Positions 16,955 to 26,304 of a stretch of 64,000 bases of DNA are shown piece by piece. The number at the start of each line of letters is the position of its first letter. The first letter of the stretch is position 1. A model generated the notes under the pieces. That model saw only the letters and a list, made by a program, of their open reading frames with translations. It did not search any database and had not been told where the DNA came from. The position numbers and the translations under genes are program-made. Source of the DNA: Flavobacterium cyclinae. GTDB taxonomy: Bacteria > Bacteroidota > Bacteroidia > Flavobacteriales > Flavobacteriaceae. The stretch lies in contig NZ_CP089095.1 of the NCBI RefSeq assembly GCF_021172145.1, forward strand, positions 248,001 to 312,000, written 5' to 3'.

Positions 16955-18775
16955 ATGAAAAAAATTGGTTTTTTACTGTCGTTAAGTTTTGCGGTTTTAA
17001 AAGGAAATGCTCAGGAAAATATTCAGAAAACAGATACATTAAAAGAAGTTGTAATTACATCTTCGCGTATTGATTTACCGTTCAAAGAAAATTCAAGAAC
17101 TATTCAAATAGTTTCTGCTGAAGATATTAAAAAATTAGGTGTTACAAATGTTGCCGATGCTTTACAACAAATTGCTGGAATTGATGTTCGTCGTCAAGGT
17201 ATAAACGGAATGCAATCGGATTTATACATTAGAGGGGGAAGTTTTGATCAGACTTTATTGTTAATTGATGGTATAAAAGTAGATGATGCGCAAACGGGAC
17301 ATCATACTATGAATTTAGCTTTACCTATTGAAGTTATCAAAAGAATTGAAGTAATAAAAGGACCTGCGGCTCGTATTTTTGGGCAAAATGCTTATAGTGG
17401 TGCTATTAATATTGTAACTAAAGATGCTCCTGAAAATTCATTAGTTGCAAAAGTGCAAGGTGGCTCTTTTCATCAATTTTTAGGGGAAGTTACTGGAGCA
17501 ATTAATATGGAAAAATCGAGTCATTTGGTTCATATAAGTAAAAATTTCTCGGAAGGTTATCGATACAATACCGACTTTGACAATACAAATATTTTTGTAA
17601 AAAGTCAGTTTAATAAAGATAAGCAACCAATTGACTTCATTGCAACATTGAGCGAACGAAAATTTGGTGCTAATGGATTTTATGGAATCGCATCTGCAAC
17701 AGAACAATATGAAGAAACTCAGGCCAGTTTAATTGGGTTTTCAACTATAATTAAGAAAGGGAATTTAACTTTGAAACCAAGAATATATTGGAGAAGAAAT
17801 CAAGATTTATATTTATATATCAGAAGTAATCCATCGGCTTACAGAAACATGCACATTACAAATAAAATTGCAGCCGAATTAAACGCTTCTTATCAATCAG
17901 ATCTTGGAATTACCGGTTTTGGAGTGGAGTTTTCAAAATATTATATTGGTAGTAACCGTTTAGGAGATAATCAAAGAGAAATTGCGAGTTTATTTTTAGA
18001 ACATCGTTTTCAATTTTTCAACACTGTTTTAGATGTTACTCCCGGAATTTCCGCTTCTTATTTTTCAGATTTTGACAATCAAGTTTTTCCTGGTGTAGAT
18101 GTAGGTGTTCAAATTTCAGATAAATTTAGAGCTTACGGGAATATTGGAACTTCTTACAGAGTGCCTACTTATACCAATTTATATTATTCTTCACCAACAA
18201 CTATAAGTAATCCAAATTTAAATACGGAAGAAGCTTTTTCACAAGAAATTGGTTTAAAATATATAAGTAATAGGTTTAATTTTTCGGTAGCTGCTTTTAA
18301 TCGTGATGCTGATAATTTAATTGATTATGTTCGTGAGAATTCAACGGATGCTTGGCAAGCACAAAACATTCAAAGTGTAAGTACTAAAGGATACGAGACG
18401 CAATTAGATTACTCATTTACGATTCATAATTTGCCTCAAAAAATTCAGTTAGGTTATGCTTATTTAGATAACGATGTTAAGAAAAGTGAAGCTAATTTTT
18501 CGCAATATGCTATCAACTCAATGAAACATCAGTTTACAAGTAGCTTTCAATTCAATTTCTTTAAAGGATTAAATACCACTATTGCTTATCGATATGTAGA
18601 ACGTACTGCAGGAATGAGCTACAATGTGTATGATGCTAATATTAGTTATAGAATAAGAGCAATTGAGTTATCTATGTTTGCTAATAATATTTTTAATGCA
18701 GATTATATTGAGTCCGGTATGATTCCTATGCCAAAAGGGAATGTGTTATTTGGTATGAAGTATTTTTTTAAATAA
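16955..18775 (+). CDS. TonB-dependent outer-membrane receptor (BtuB-like size)
   Basis: The 606-residue protein has a signal peptide (about 1-19, ending GNAQ). A plug domain follows: VVITSSRIDLPFKENSRTIQ, VADALQQIAGIDVRRQG, LYIRGGSFDQTLLLIDGIKV, then RIEVIKGPAARIFGQNAYSGAINIVTK. A 22-strand-type barrel ends in a terminal Phe-Lys. It lacks the N-terminal carboxypeptidase-like extension of SusC-type receptors, so it resembles vitamin or siderophore receptors. It is transcribed away from the MocR-like regulator across a palindromic region, which suggests ligand-controlled expression. The substrate cannot be told from sequence. The ExbB/ExbD cluster at 40-42.6 kb could energise it. A terminator follows the gene. 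Confidence 0.92.
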   Translation: MKKIGFLLSLSFAVLKGNAQENIQKTDTLKEVVITSSRIDLPFKENSRTIQIVSAEDIKKLGVTNVADALQQIAGIDVRRQGINGMQSDLYIRGGSFDQTLLLIDGIKVDDAQTGHHTMNLALPIEVIKRIEVIKGPAARIFGQNAYSGAINIVTKDAPENSLVAKVQGGSFHQFLGEVTGAINMEKSSHLVHISKNFSEGYRYNTDFDNTNIFVKSQFNKDKQPIDFIATLSERKFGANGFYGIASATEQYEETQASLIGFSTIIKKGNLTLKPRIYWRRNQDLYLYIRSNPSAYRNMHITNKIAAELNASYQSDLGITGFGVEFSKYYIGSNRLGDNQREIASLFLEHRFQFFNTVLDVTPGISASYFSDFDNQVFPGVDVGVQISDKFRAYGNIGTSYRVPTYTNLYYSSPTTISNPNLNTEEAFSQEIGLKYISNRFNFSVAAFNRDADNLIDYVRENSTDAWQAQNIQSVSTKGYETQLDYSFTIHNLPQKIQLGYAYLDNDVKKSEANFSQYAINSMKHQFTSSFQFNFFKGLNTTIAYRYVERTAGMSYNVYDANISYRIRAIELSMFANNIFNADYIESGMIPMPKGNVLFGMKYFFK

Positions 18776-18798
18776 AATAAAGTTTGTTAAGTGAAGAG

Positions 18799-18824
18799 GG
18801 GCTGCAGTAATGTAGCCCTTTTTT
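18799..18824 (+). terminator. Rho-independent terminator after the TonB-dependent receptor gene
   Basis: Stem GGGCTGCA and TGTAGCCC (one G-T pair), loop GTAA, then six T residues, 23 bp after the receptor stop codon. Confidence 0.8.
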
Positions 18825-18840
18825 AATGAAGGCCATAAAA

Positions 18841-18866
18841 AAAGTCCCGATTTAAATCGGGACTTT
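18841..18866 (-). terminator. Terminator after the cold-shock gene (perfect 26-bp palindrome)
   Basis: AAAGTCCCGATTT and AAATCGGGACTTT form a gap-free palindrome, preceded on the plus strand by further A residues that become T residues on the minus strand. It lies 31 bp past the stop of the cold-shock gene. Confidence 0.8.
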
Positions 18867-18897
18867 GACTTTCTAGGTAATCAAAAAATATTATATA

Positions 18898-19095
18898 TTA
18901 TTCGATAACTACTACCTGAGCAGCTACTTTACCTTTTCTTCCTTCTTCTTCTTCGTAACTTACGCTGTCTCCTTCATTTAAAGATTCAACTTTCATTCCA
19001 GTAGCGTGTACGAAAATGTCTTTTCCAGTTTCATCATCAGTAATAAAACCGTAACCTTTTGATTCATTGAAGAACTTAACTTTACCTGTTCTCAT
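18898..19095 (-). CDS. Cold-shock (CspA-family) protein
   Basis: This small RNA/DNA-binding beta-barrel protein acts as an RNA chaperone. The chosen start gives 65 residues, MRTGKVKFFNESKGYGFI onwards, with RNP1-like KGYGFI and RNP2-like DIFVHA. The frame is open ten codons further upstream to an ATG at 19125, but those residues (MIIINFLQYT) do not belong to the fold, and that ATG overlaps the promoter box at 19123-19130, so the shorter start is strongly preferred. The leader is short, unlike the long thermosensing leader of E. coli cspA. A perfect palindromic terminator follows. The gene appears monocistronic. Confidence 0.95.
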   Translation of the reverse strand: MRTGKVKFFNESKGYGFITDDETGKDIFVHATGMKVESLNEGDSVSYEEEEGRKGKVAAQVVVIE

Positions 19096-19122
19096 TGTGT
19101 ATTGTAAAAAATTAATAATTAT

Positions 19123-19152
19123 CAAAGATATACTTATTTACAACACAAACAA
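19123..19152 (-). promoter_or_regulatory. Promoter of the cold-shock gene
   Basis: On the minus strand a TTG (19152-19150) is followed after 19 bp by a perfect -7 box TATCTTTG (19130-19123). The box lies 27 bp before the chosen ATG at 19095 and overlaps the upstream in-frame ATG, which decides the start choice. Confidence 0.65.
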
Positions 19153-19176
19153 GAAAAAGTTAAAAATATTTCAAAT

Positions 19177-19407
19177 TTATTGATTATCAGACGCTTCTTT
19201 TTTCTTTAAATCAAAATTTAACATTCTGTCTCTAGTTTCTTTATTTTTAAATCGGGAATATAAAAAAATAGGAATTAGCACAAATGTTACCAATAAAATT
19301 CCAATTCCAATCCACTTGTCGCCATTTAACCCGTTGTGTTTTTGAATGTATCCAAACGAAATAAATCCAACAATAATAATGATAAGTGCAATTAGAACTT
19401 TTTTCAT
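19177..19407 (-). CDS. Small two-helix membrane protein
   Basis: This 76-residue protein is not one I recognise. It has one hydrophobic helix at about 3-20 (KVLIALIIIIVGFISFGY), a short loop (IQKHNGLNGDKWIG), a second helix at about 34-51 (IGILLVTFVLIPIFLYS), and a charged C-terminal tail (KNKETRDRMLNFDLKKKEASDNQ). The topology suggests both ends in the cytoplasm. It starts 1 bp after the aspS stop on the minus strand, so it is co-translated with aspS. No enzymatic motif is visible. Confidence 0.7.
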   Translation of the reverse strand: MKKVLIALIIIIVGFISFGYIQKHNGLNGDKWIGIGILLVTFVLIPIFLYSRFKNKETRDRMLNFDLKKKEASDNQ

Positions 19408-19408
19408 T

Positions 19409-21154
19409 TTATCTTAATTTAATATGTAATTCTTGTAATTGTGCTTCATCAATTGTTGAAGGAGCATCAATCATTACGTCTCTTCCTGAGTTGTTTTTAG
19501 GGAATGCAATAAAATCACGAATCGTTTCTTGTCCACCTAAAATAGAAACTAATCTATCCAAACCGAAAGCTAAACCTCCGTGTGGTGGTGCTCCAAATTC
19601 GAAAGCGCTCATTAAGAAACCAAATTGTGCTTGTGCTTCTTCTTTGCTAAATCCTAACAAATCAAACATTCTCGATTGTAATTCTCTGTCGTGAATACGA
19701 ATAGAACCACCACCAATTTCGTTTCCGTTTAAAACCATATCATAAGCATTAGCGCGAACTTTTCCTGGTTCAGTTTCAATTAATGCCATGTCTTCTGGTT
19801 TTGGAGAAGTAAAAGGATGGTGCATTGCATGATATCTTCCGCTTTCTTCGTCCCATTCTAATAATGGGAAATCTACTACCCATAATGGAGCAAATTCGTC
19901 TGATTTTCTCAAACCTAAACGAGTAGCTACTTCCATACGAAGTGCCGATAATTGTGTTCTTACTTTATTTGCATTACCCGATAAAATCAAAATTAAATCA
20001 CCAGGTTTTGCATTGGTTATTTCAGCCCATTTTTTCAAATCTTCTTGATCGTAGAATTTGTCTACTGATGATTTGAAAGTTCCATCTTCTTCACATTTTA
20101 CATAGACCATTCCCGAAGCTCCAATTTGAGGGCGTTTTACCCAATCAATTAAAGCATCGATTTCTTTTCTCGTATAAGTTGCACAACCTGGTGCAGCGAT
20201 TCCAACTACTAATTCAGCTGAATTGAATACAGGGAAATCTTTATGTTGGGCAACGGCATTCAACTCGCCAAATTTCATTTCAAAACGAATATCTGGTTTG
20301 TCATTACCGTACGTTTTCATAGCGTAATCGTAAGTAATTCTTGGGAATTTATCTACTTCAATTCCTTTGATTTCTTTTAGTAAATGACGGGTTAAACCTT
20401 CAAACATGTTTAATATATCTTCTTGTTCAACAAATGCCATTTCACAGTCGATTTGAGTAAATTCTGGTTGACGGTCAGCACGTAAATCTTCGTCACGGAA
20501 ACATTTCACAATTTGGAAATATTTGTCCATTCCACCCACCATCAACAACTGTTTGAAGGTTTGTGGTGATTGTGGTAAAGCATAAAACTGACCTTCATTC
20601 ATTCTACTTGGTACTACGAAATCACGTGCACCTTCTGGAGTAGATTTAATTAAATAAGGCGTTTCTACATCACAAAAACCTTGGTCAGAAAGATATTTTC
20701 TTACTTCCATCGATACTTTATGACGGAACAATAAGTTGTTTTTAACCGGATTTCTTCTGATATCTAAATAACGGTATTTCATACGAATATCTTCACCACC
20801 ATCCGTTTCGTCTTCAATAGTGAATGGAGGCAATTGTGCTTCGTTTAAAATGGTTAATTCAGCAACTAAAATTTCAATTTCACCCGTTGCCATATTAGCG
20901 TTTTTCGATTCGCGCTCAATCACAGACCCTTTTACTTGAATTACAAACTCTCTTCCAAGGGATTTTGCTTTTTCAAAAACAGCTTTATCAGTTCTTTGTT
21001 CGTCGAAAATTAATTGGGTAATACCATAACGGTCACGTAAATCAACCCAAATCATAAAACCTTTATCTCTCGATTTTTGAACCCAACCTGCTAGGGTAAC
21101 TTCTGTATTAATGTGTGAAGCGTTTAATTCGCCACAGTTATGACTTCTGTACAT
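19409..21154 (-). CDS. aspS: Aspartate--tRNA ligase
   Basis: This class II aminoacyl-tRNA synthetase charges tRNA-Asp. The 581-residue protein has the bacterial-type layout: an OB-fold anticodon-binding domain ([28 protein letters not shown] region, about 15-110), catalytic motif 1 near [12 protein letters not shown], motif 2 [18 protein letters not shown], a GAD insertion domain in the middle, and motif 3 [12 protein letters not shown] near the end. Length is typical. It is transcribed from a perfect -7 box at 21171-21178 and is followed after 1 bp by a small membrane-protein gene. Absence of asparaginyl-tRNA amidation genes cannot be judged here, but asnS is present in the window. Confidence 0.98.
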   Translation of the reverse strand: MYRSHNCGELNASHINTEVTLAGWVQKSRDKGFMIWVDLRDRYGITQLIFDEQRTDKAVFEKAKSLGREFVIQVKGSVIERESKNANMATGEIEILVAELTILNEAQLPPFTIEDETDGGEDIRMKYRYLDIRRNPVKNNLLFRHKVSMEVRKYLSDQGFCDVETPYLIKSTPEGARDFVVPSRMNEGQFYALPQSPQTFKQLLMVGGMDKYFQIVKCFRDEDLRADRQPEFTQIDCEMAFVEQEDILNMFEGLTRHLLKEIKGIEVDKFPRITYDYAMKTYGNDKPDIRFEMKFGELNAVAQHKDFPVFNSAELVVGIAAPGCATYTRKEIDALIDWVKRPQIGASGMVYVKCEEDGTFKSSVDKFYDQEDLKKWAEITNAKPGDLILILSGNANKVRTQLSALRMEVATRLGLRKSDEFAPLWVVDFPLLEWDEESGRYHAMHHPFTSPKPEDMALIETEPGKVRANAYDMVLNGNEIGGGSIRIHDRELQSRMFDLLGFSKEEAQAQFGFLMSAFEFGAPPHGGLAFGLDRLVSILGGQETIRDFIAFPKNNSGRDVMIDAPSTIDEAQLQELHIKLR

Positions 21155-21170
21155 TTCTTGAAATTTTTTG

Positions 21171-21178
21171 CAAATGTA
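21171..21178 (-). promoter_or_regulatory. Promoter -7 box for aspS
   Basis: TACATTTG on the minus strand, followed by CA, matches TAnnTTTG exactly and lies 17 bp before the aspS start, implying a very short leader. Confidence 0.6.
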
Positions 21179-21212
21179 GTAACAAATATTAATTTTTTCC
21201 GTTTAATTTTAA

Positions 21213-21220
21213 TAGATTTG
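21213..21220 (+). promoter_or_regulatory. Promoter -7 box for the thioredoxin-like gene
   Basis: TAGATTTG is a perfect TAnnTTTG match, 25 bp before the ATG at 21245. Together with 21171-21178 it makes a compact divergent promoter region. Confidence 0.6.
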
Positions 21221-21244
21221 AAACATTAAATAACACATTTACAC

Positions 21245-22252
21245 ATGAAAAAAGCATTCATTTTATTTTTTGTAGCAATTATTTCTGGATTTGCTCAAAA
21301 TGCAACTAACGTTGTTACGTTAAACGTTAAAATTACCAATAGATTTTCAGATACTATTACCATTTCTTCAGGTCGTAATTTTATTCAAAAAGTGGGGATA
21401 AATAGTAAAGGTGAATTTCAAACTACATTTGAAGGTAGTAAAGAAGGAAGTTTATATCGATTTAATGATGGAAATGAAGGAACCACAATGTTTTTGAAAA
21501 ACGGCTATGATTTATCAATGACATTAGATACCAAAGATTTTGATGAGACTATAGTTTACAAAGGAAAAGGGGCTAATGAAAATAATTATTTAGCTCAAAA
21601 AGCATTGTCTGATGAAAAGTTTGAAATGGAGTTAGAATCATTATTTGATGCTGATGAAGCTACTTTTAAAGCTGCATTAGCTAGAAAGAAAGCTAATGAT
21701 ATAAAAATGATTGACGGAAAAGGATTAGACGAAACGTTAGTTAATATGTTGCGTCCTTCTTTTGATCAAGAGGAGAAATTTTTGTTAGATTATTTCAAAC
21801 AAAAAGCAGCTGCTAAAAAGATGGAAGGCGTTGCTTCGCCAACTTTTGATTATGAAAATCACAAAGGAGGGAAAACTAAATTAGAAGACTTAAGAGGGAA
21901 ATATGTTTACATTGATGTTTGGGCTACTTGGTGCGGTCCATGTAGAGCAGAAATTCCTCATTTGAAAAAAGTGGAAGAAAAATATCATGGTAAAAACATT
22001 GAGTTTGTAAGTATTTCTGTAGATACCGATAAAGATCATGAAAAATGGCAAAAATTTGTAGTTGACAAAGAATTAGGCGGAATTCAATTATTTGCAGATA
22101 AAAATTGGAATTCTGATTTTATTAAAGCTTTTGGCATTAACGCAATTCCAAGATTTTTATTAATTGGTCCAGATGGTAAAGTAATAAAAGCAGATGCACC
22201 AAGACCTTCTTCATCGTCATTAGTTGAATTATTAGATAGTTTAGTGAAGTAA
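21245..22252 (+). CDS. TlpA/ResA-like thioredoxin-fold protein with N-terminal DUF4369-like region
   Basis: The 335-residue exported protein has a signal peptide (about 1-17, ending SGFAQ). The N-terminal beta-rich region (about 22-120) resembles the DUF4369 module common in Bacteroidota periplasmic thioredoxins. A helical linker follows (ALARKKANDIKMIDGKG). The C-terminal thioredoxin domain has VWATWCGPCRAEIPHL, active site CGPC at 230-233, and a cis-Pro loop INAIPRFLLIGPDG. It probably works in periplasmic disulfide reduction or cytochrome c maturation-type redox chemistry; the partner is unknown. A clear terminator follows. Confidence 0.9.
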   Translation: MKKAFILFFVAIISGFAQNATNVVTLNVKITNRFSDTITISSGRNFIQKVGINSKGEFQTTFEGSKEGSLYRFNDGNEGTTMFLKNGYDLSMTLDTKDFDETIVYKGKGANENNYLAQKALSDEKFEMELESLFDADEATFKAALARKKANDIKMIDGKGLDETLVNMLRPSFDQEEKFLLDYFKQKAAAKKMEGVASPTFDYENHKGGKTKLEDLRGKYVYIDVWATWCGPCRAEIPHLKKVEEKYHGKNIEFVSISVDTDKDHEKWQKFVVDKELGGIQLFADKNWNSDFIKAFGINAIPRFLLIGPDGKVIKADAPRPSSSSLVELLDSLVK

Positions 22253-22278
22253 TTACATTACAAATAATAAGCAATTTT

Positions 22279-22307
22279 AAAGCCAATACAAGCGTATTGG
22301 CTTTTTT
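22279..22307 (+). terminator. Rho-independent terminator after the TlpA-like gene
   Basis: An 11-bp perfect stem, AAAGCCAATAC and GTATTGGCTTT, with an AAGC loop and a T run, begins 27 bp after the stop codon at 22252. Confidence 0.85.
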
Positions 22308-22374
22308 AATGTTAAATATTTACTCAATGTTACCAAATTGTTAACAAAAAGTTTTTTTATTGTAAAAAACTTTT

Positions 22375-22382
22375 TATATTTG
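22375..22382 (+). promoter_or_regulatory. Promoter -7 box for the MORN-repeat gene
   Basis: TATATTTG matches TAnnTTTG exactly, 34 bp before the ATG at 22416. Confidence 0.6.
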
Positions 22383-22415
22383 TTACTGTAATGTTAACCT
22401 AAAAAAGAAAAGACT

Positions 22416-22760
22416 ATGAAAAATGTATTGATTGCCGGAGTTATGTTAGTGACAAGTCTAACATTTGCACAAGAAGTAAAACCAAAATATGAAGTTATAG
22501 GACAAGAAGTTAAAGCAACTTTTTATTATGATAACGGTCAAGTTAAACAAGAAGGTAATTATTTAAACGGTAAGCCTAATGGAAAATGGGTTTCGTTTAA
22601 TGAAGATGGTTCTAAACAAGCTATTGGAGAATATAATAATGGAGTTAAAACAGGCAAATGGTTTTTTTGGTCTGAATCAACTTTAAATGAAGTAGATTTT
22701 TCTGATAGTAGAATTGCGGAAGTAAAAAAATGGTCTAAAGATGTATTAGCTAAAAACTAA
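22416..22760 (+). CDS. Exported MORN-variant repeat protein
   Basis: The 114-residue protein has a cleavable signal peptide (about 1-18, ending LTFAQ). Two to three MORN-variant repeats follow: YYDNGQVKQEGNYLNGKPNG, then KWVSFNEDGSKQAIGEYNNG, then KTGKWFFWSES. Repeats of this kind (MORN_2, widespread in Bacteroidota) form beta-hairpin ladders. The short helical tail (IAEVKKWSKDVLAKN) is atypical. The role is unknown; a periplasmic or surface binding function is likely. The gene has its own promoter box and ends at a bidirectional terminator shared with the efflux operon. Confidence 0.85.
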   Translation: MKNVLIAGVMLVTSLTFAQEVKPKYEVIGQEVKATFYYDNGQVKQEGNYLNGKPNGKWVSFNEDGSKQAIGEYNNGVKTGKWFFWSESTLNEVDFSDSRIAEVKKWSKDVLAKN

Positions 22761-22776
22761 TTACATTATAAATAAC

Positions 22777-22808
22777 AAAAATGTCCCGATTTTCATCGGG
22801 ACATTTTT
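22777..22808. terminator. Bidirectional terminator between the MORN gene and the RND efflux operon
   Basis: A perfect 14-bp stem, AAAAATGTCCCGAT and ATCGGGACATTTTT, with a TTTC loop. It lies between the convergent genes ending at 22760 and 22812. Confidence 0.85.
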
Positions 22809-22811
22809 GTT

Positions 22812-25800
22812 TTATACAGATGGTAAGATTTCTCTTTCTCTAGGTTTTCCTTTTTTCATTCTTATCTTAAGTCTATTAAGTAAGTAGAACATTACAGGAA
22901 CAATAATTAATGTTAAGAACGTAGCAAATATTAATCCGTAGATTACTGTTTTAGCTAATGGTCCCCAGAAGATTACGTTATCACCTCCCATGTAAATGTT
23001 AGGATTGTAATTGATAAACAATCCAAAGAAGTCGATATTTAATCCAATAGCAAGTGGAATTAAACCTAATACTGTTGTAATTGCAGTTAACAATACGGGA
23101 CGTAATCTTGAACGACCACCTTCTACAATAGCATCAAAGTAATCTTGTTTGCTTAAAATTTCACCTTCTTCTAAACCTATTTCAGCTGCTTTTCGGTCAA
23201 GTAATAATTGGGTGTAATCTATTAATACAATTCCGTTATTTACTACAATTCCAGCTAGCGAGATAATTCCCATCATCGTCATAATAATTACGAAATCATT
23301 TCTGAATATTACTAATCCTAAGAATACACCAATGAAACTTAGAATTACAGTAAACATAATAATAGCTGGTTTTGAAATAGAGTTAAACTGCGCTACCATT
23401 ACTAAAATAATTCCTCCCATTGCAATTAATAAGGCTTTAAATAAGAACGATGAGTTTTTCTCTTGTTCTTCTTGTTCTCCTGTAAAGGCAAAGTTGGTGT
23501 CTTTTGGCATTTTGTAAGATGCCATCTCTTTTTTAAGAGTTCCTACAATTTCATTAGCATTATATCCTTCTAAAACATTTGAATAAATGGTAATAACTCT
23601 TTTTAAATTTTTACGTTTAATAGTGTTAAAAGAAGAAGTATTTGTTTTTTCAACTAAAGCAGCAATAGGAACTTGTTGTAATCTTCCAGTAGCTTGATCT
23701 CTAAAAGTAACTGGCTGATTAAAAATAGCACTGTTGTCATTTTTTAAATCTTCGTTGAAACGTACATTAATTTCATAATCGTCTTTGTCTTCTTTATAGG
23801 TAGAAATTTTTTCTCCATAAACAGAACGACGTAAAGTTTGACCAACTTGCGCTGTAGAAACCCCTAATTTACCTGCCACTTTTCTGTCAACTACAACTTC
23901 TAAACCTGGTTTAGATTTGTTAACATCTAGTTTTAGTTCTTCAATTCCAGCGATATTTTTAGAGTTGATGAAATCTTTTACTTTTTCAGCTTCAATAAGC
24001 ATATCGTTGTAGTTTTCACCAGAAATTTCAATATTTACTGGATAACCTGAAGGGGGTCCGTTTTGATCTTTTTCAACAATTATAGAAACACCAGGATAAC
24101 CTTTAACTGCTGCACGAATTTCGTTCATCAAGTCGCTACTATTAACCCCTTTTCTAAATTTGTATTCGCGCATTGAAAGCGTAATTTTTCCTCTATGTGG
24201 CATTTCATTTTGTGAAGCACCATCGGTTTGAGGGTTTCCAGCACCTTCACCCACTTGAGCAACTCCAGATTCTACCATGAAGTTGAAATTTTCTTCATCA
24301 GTATATTTGTTAGCAACAGCATATACTTTTTTCTCTATTTCCTTTGTAAAAGCATTGGTTTTAGCAATATCTGTTCCTTCAGGAAATTCAATGTAGGTCA
24401 TGATTTGATTTGGTTGATTTTCCGGAAAGAATAAAACTTTAGGCTGTGCAATACCAACTAAAACAAATGAAAATATTAATAATCCAATAGTACCAAATAA
24501 AAATATTATTGGTTTTTTTCCGCTCAATGCAAAAATTAATGCTCTTTTATAAAAGTTCTCTAGTTTTACTAAAACAACTTCCATGAAATATACTTGGGCT
24601 CTTGATAAATAATATTTGTAAACCCACAACATTATAGCAAAGAATACCATCAAATTTCCAATACCTCTTGCCCCACCTGATTTAGATACAAACCCTATGA
24701 TTACCAATAATAAACCAATACCTCCTACAATACTACTTAGTTTTATTAATGTCTTTTTCGACATTTCTTTTTCTTCTAACTGCATGAATTCAGCTGTAAT
24801 AAGTGCATTAATAACTAATGCCACAAATAATGATGAAAACAATACAACCGAAAGTGTCATAGGGAAATAAATCATGAATTTTCCCATAGTACCCGGCCAT
24901 AAACCTAGCGGGAAGAATGCAGCTAATGTAGTTGCAGTTGAAGCAATAATAGGCCAAGCAATTTCTCCAACACCTTCAATAGCAGCTTGTTTTCTACTTA
25001 ACCCTTCACTCATTAAGGAATGTACATTTTCGACTACCACAATTCCGTTATCTACTAACATTCCTAACCCCATTACTAAGGCAAAAAGCACCATGGTATT
25101 TAATGTAACTCCAAAGGATGCCAAAATAATATACGACATAAACATTGAAAGCGGAATAGCAAAACCTACAAATAAAGCACTTCTAAACCCTAAGAAAAAC
25201 ATTAAAACACCTACTACAAGTAACACCCCAAAAATGATATTGTTTACTAAATCATCAACCTGATTGATGGTTCTTGAAGATTGGTCGTTTGCCATCGAAA
25301 TTTTCAAATTCGAAGGAAAGTAATTGTCTTGTGCTTCTTTTACAATTTTCTTGATGCTTTCAGTAGCCTCAATCATGTTTTTACCACTACGTTTCTTAAT
25401 ATCAAGCATAACAACGGCATTTCCATATTCTCTTGCATGCGTAGTTGCTTCTTTTGGTTGAAATTTAATAGTGGCAATGTCTTTAAGATAAACAACACCA
25501 TCTTGTTTTTTAACAACAACATCTTCTAATTCAGCTGGATTTTCAATTTCTCCAACAACGCGAATGTTTTTCTTAATACCGTTATTTACTACATTTCCAC
25601 CAGAAATGGTTGTATTTTCTCTAGAAACCGATCCAATGATATCATCAAAACTTACTTGAGCAGCCGTCATTTTATAAATATCAACTGCAATTTCAACTTC
25701 TTTTTCCTGTGCACCGCGAATAGCTGCTTCTTTAATTTGTGGAAGACGTTCAATTTTATCTTCTAAATATTCGGCATAATCTTTTAATTTATCTAATGGC

Positions 25801-26285
25801 AAATCACCCGATAAATTGATGTTTAAGATTGGTTGTTCTTCGGCAATGTTTAAGTCAAAAACATTTGGTTCAACTTTTTCTCCACCCGGCATAACTGGCC
25901 AATCGGTTTCCGATTTTACTAAGTCGACCTTGTCTTTTACTTTTTGTTTTGCAGCATCTACCGTAATATCTTCATCAAATTCTACTAAGATCATAGAATA
26001 ATCTTGTAACGTATTTGATGTAATTTTTGTTACTCCAGAAATATTGTTAAACTCTTCTTCTAATGGTTTTGTAATTAATTTTTCAACATCTTCTGCCGCA
26101 TTTCCTGGATTTACAGAACTAACGTATATTTTAGTTTCAATGATTTCAGGAAAATCTTCACGTGGCATTGAATAATAGGAAATTAATCCACCTATTAATA
26201 TTATGGCCGTAATTACATACACGGTCATTTTGTTATTAATAGCCCATGTAGAAATTCCGAAGCTTTTGGTTATTTTGTTACTCAT
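22812..26285 (-). CDS. RND-family efflux permease (AcrB/MexB-like inner-membrane pump)
   Basis: This is the proton-driven inner-membrane component of a tripartite efflux pump. The 1157-residue protein has the usual two RND halves, each with a first helix, a large periplasmic porter domain and five further helices (motifs PREDFPEI, VMGLGMLVDNGIVVVENV, GIVVNNGIVLIDY). It is about 100 residues longer than AcrB. The excess includes a hydrophobic pair at about 515-560 (GGIGLLLVIIGFV and LMVFFAIMLWVY) where AcrB has the cytoplasmic linker between halves, suggesting 14 helices. It is last in the operon after the adaptor (19-bp gap) and TolC genes, under a TetR regulator. Substrates are unknown. Confidence 0.95.
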   Translation of the reverse strand: MSNKITKSFGISTWAINNKMTVYVITAIILIGGLISYYSMPREDFPEIIETKIYVSSVNPGNAAEDVEKLITKPLEEEFNNISGVTKITSNTLQDYSMILVEFDEDITVDAAKQKVKDKVDLVKSETDWPVMPGGEKVEPNVFDLNIAEEQPILNINLSGDLPLDKLKDYAEYLEDKIERLPQIKEAAIRGAQEKEVEIAVDIYKMTAAQVSFDDIIGSVSRENTTISGGNVVNNGIKKNIRVVGEIENPAELEDVVVKKQDGVVYLKDIATIKFQPKEATTHAREYGNAVVMLDIKKRSGKNMIEATESIKKIVKEAQDNYFPSNLKISMANDQSSRTINQVDDLVNNIIFGVLLVVGVLMFFLGFRSALFVGFAIPLSMFMSYIILASFGVTLNTMVLFALVMGLGMLVDNGIVVVENVHSLMSEGLSRKQAAIEGVGEIAWPIIASTATTLAAFFPLGLWPGTMGKFMIYFPMTLSVVLFSSLFVALVINALITAEFMQLEEKEMSKKTLIKLSSIVGGIGLLLVIIGFVSKSGGARGIGNLMVFFAIMLWVYKYYLSRAQVYFMEVVLVKLENFYKRALIFALSGKKPIIFLFGTIGLLIFSFVLVGIAQPKVLFFPENQPNQIMTYIEFPEGTDIAKTNAFTKEIEKKVYAVANKYTDEENFNFMVESGVAQVGEGAGNPQTDGASQNEMPHRGKITLSMREYKFRKGVNSSDLMNEIRAAVKGYPGVSIIVEKDQNGPPSGYPVNIEISGENYNDMLIEAEKVKDFINSKNIAGIEELKLDVNKSKPGLEVVVDRKVAGKLGVSTAQVGQTLRRSVYGEKISTYKEDKDDYEINVRFNEDLKNDNSAIFNQPVTFRDQATGRLQQVPIAALVEKTNTSSFNTIKRKNLKRVITIYSNVLEGYNANEIVGTLKKEMASYKMPKDTNFAFTGEQEEQEKNSSFLFKALLIAMGGIILVMVAQFNSISKPAIIMFTVILSFIGVFLGLVIFRNDFVIIMTMMGIISLAGIVVNNGIVLIDYTQLLLDRKAAEIGLEEGEILSKQDYFDAIVEGGRSRLRPVLLTAITTVLGLIPLAIGLNIDFFGLFINYNPNIYMGGDNVIFWGPLAKTVIYGLIFATFLTLIIVPVMFYLLNRLKIRMKKGKPREREILPSV

Positions 26286-26304
26286 ACCAATATCTTTTTA
26301 GTAC

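Noticed and set aside
19096..19125. Upstream ATG start for the cold-shock protein
   Set aside because: It would overlap the perfect -7 box at 19123-19130, and the ten added residues do not belong to the CspA fold.
24874..25263. Antisense ORF of about 129 codons opposite the RND permease
   Set aside because: It is a shadow of a membrane-helix-coding region on the other strand. It has no promoter box, no recognisable family, and a composition mirroring the permease.
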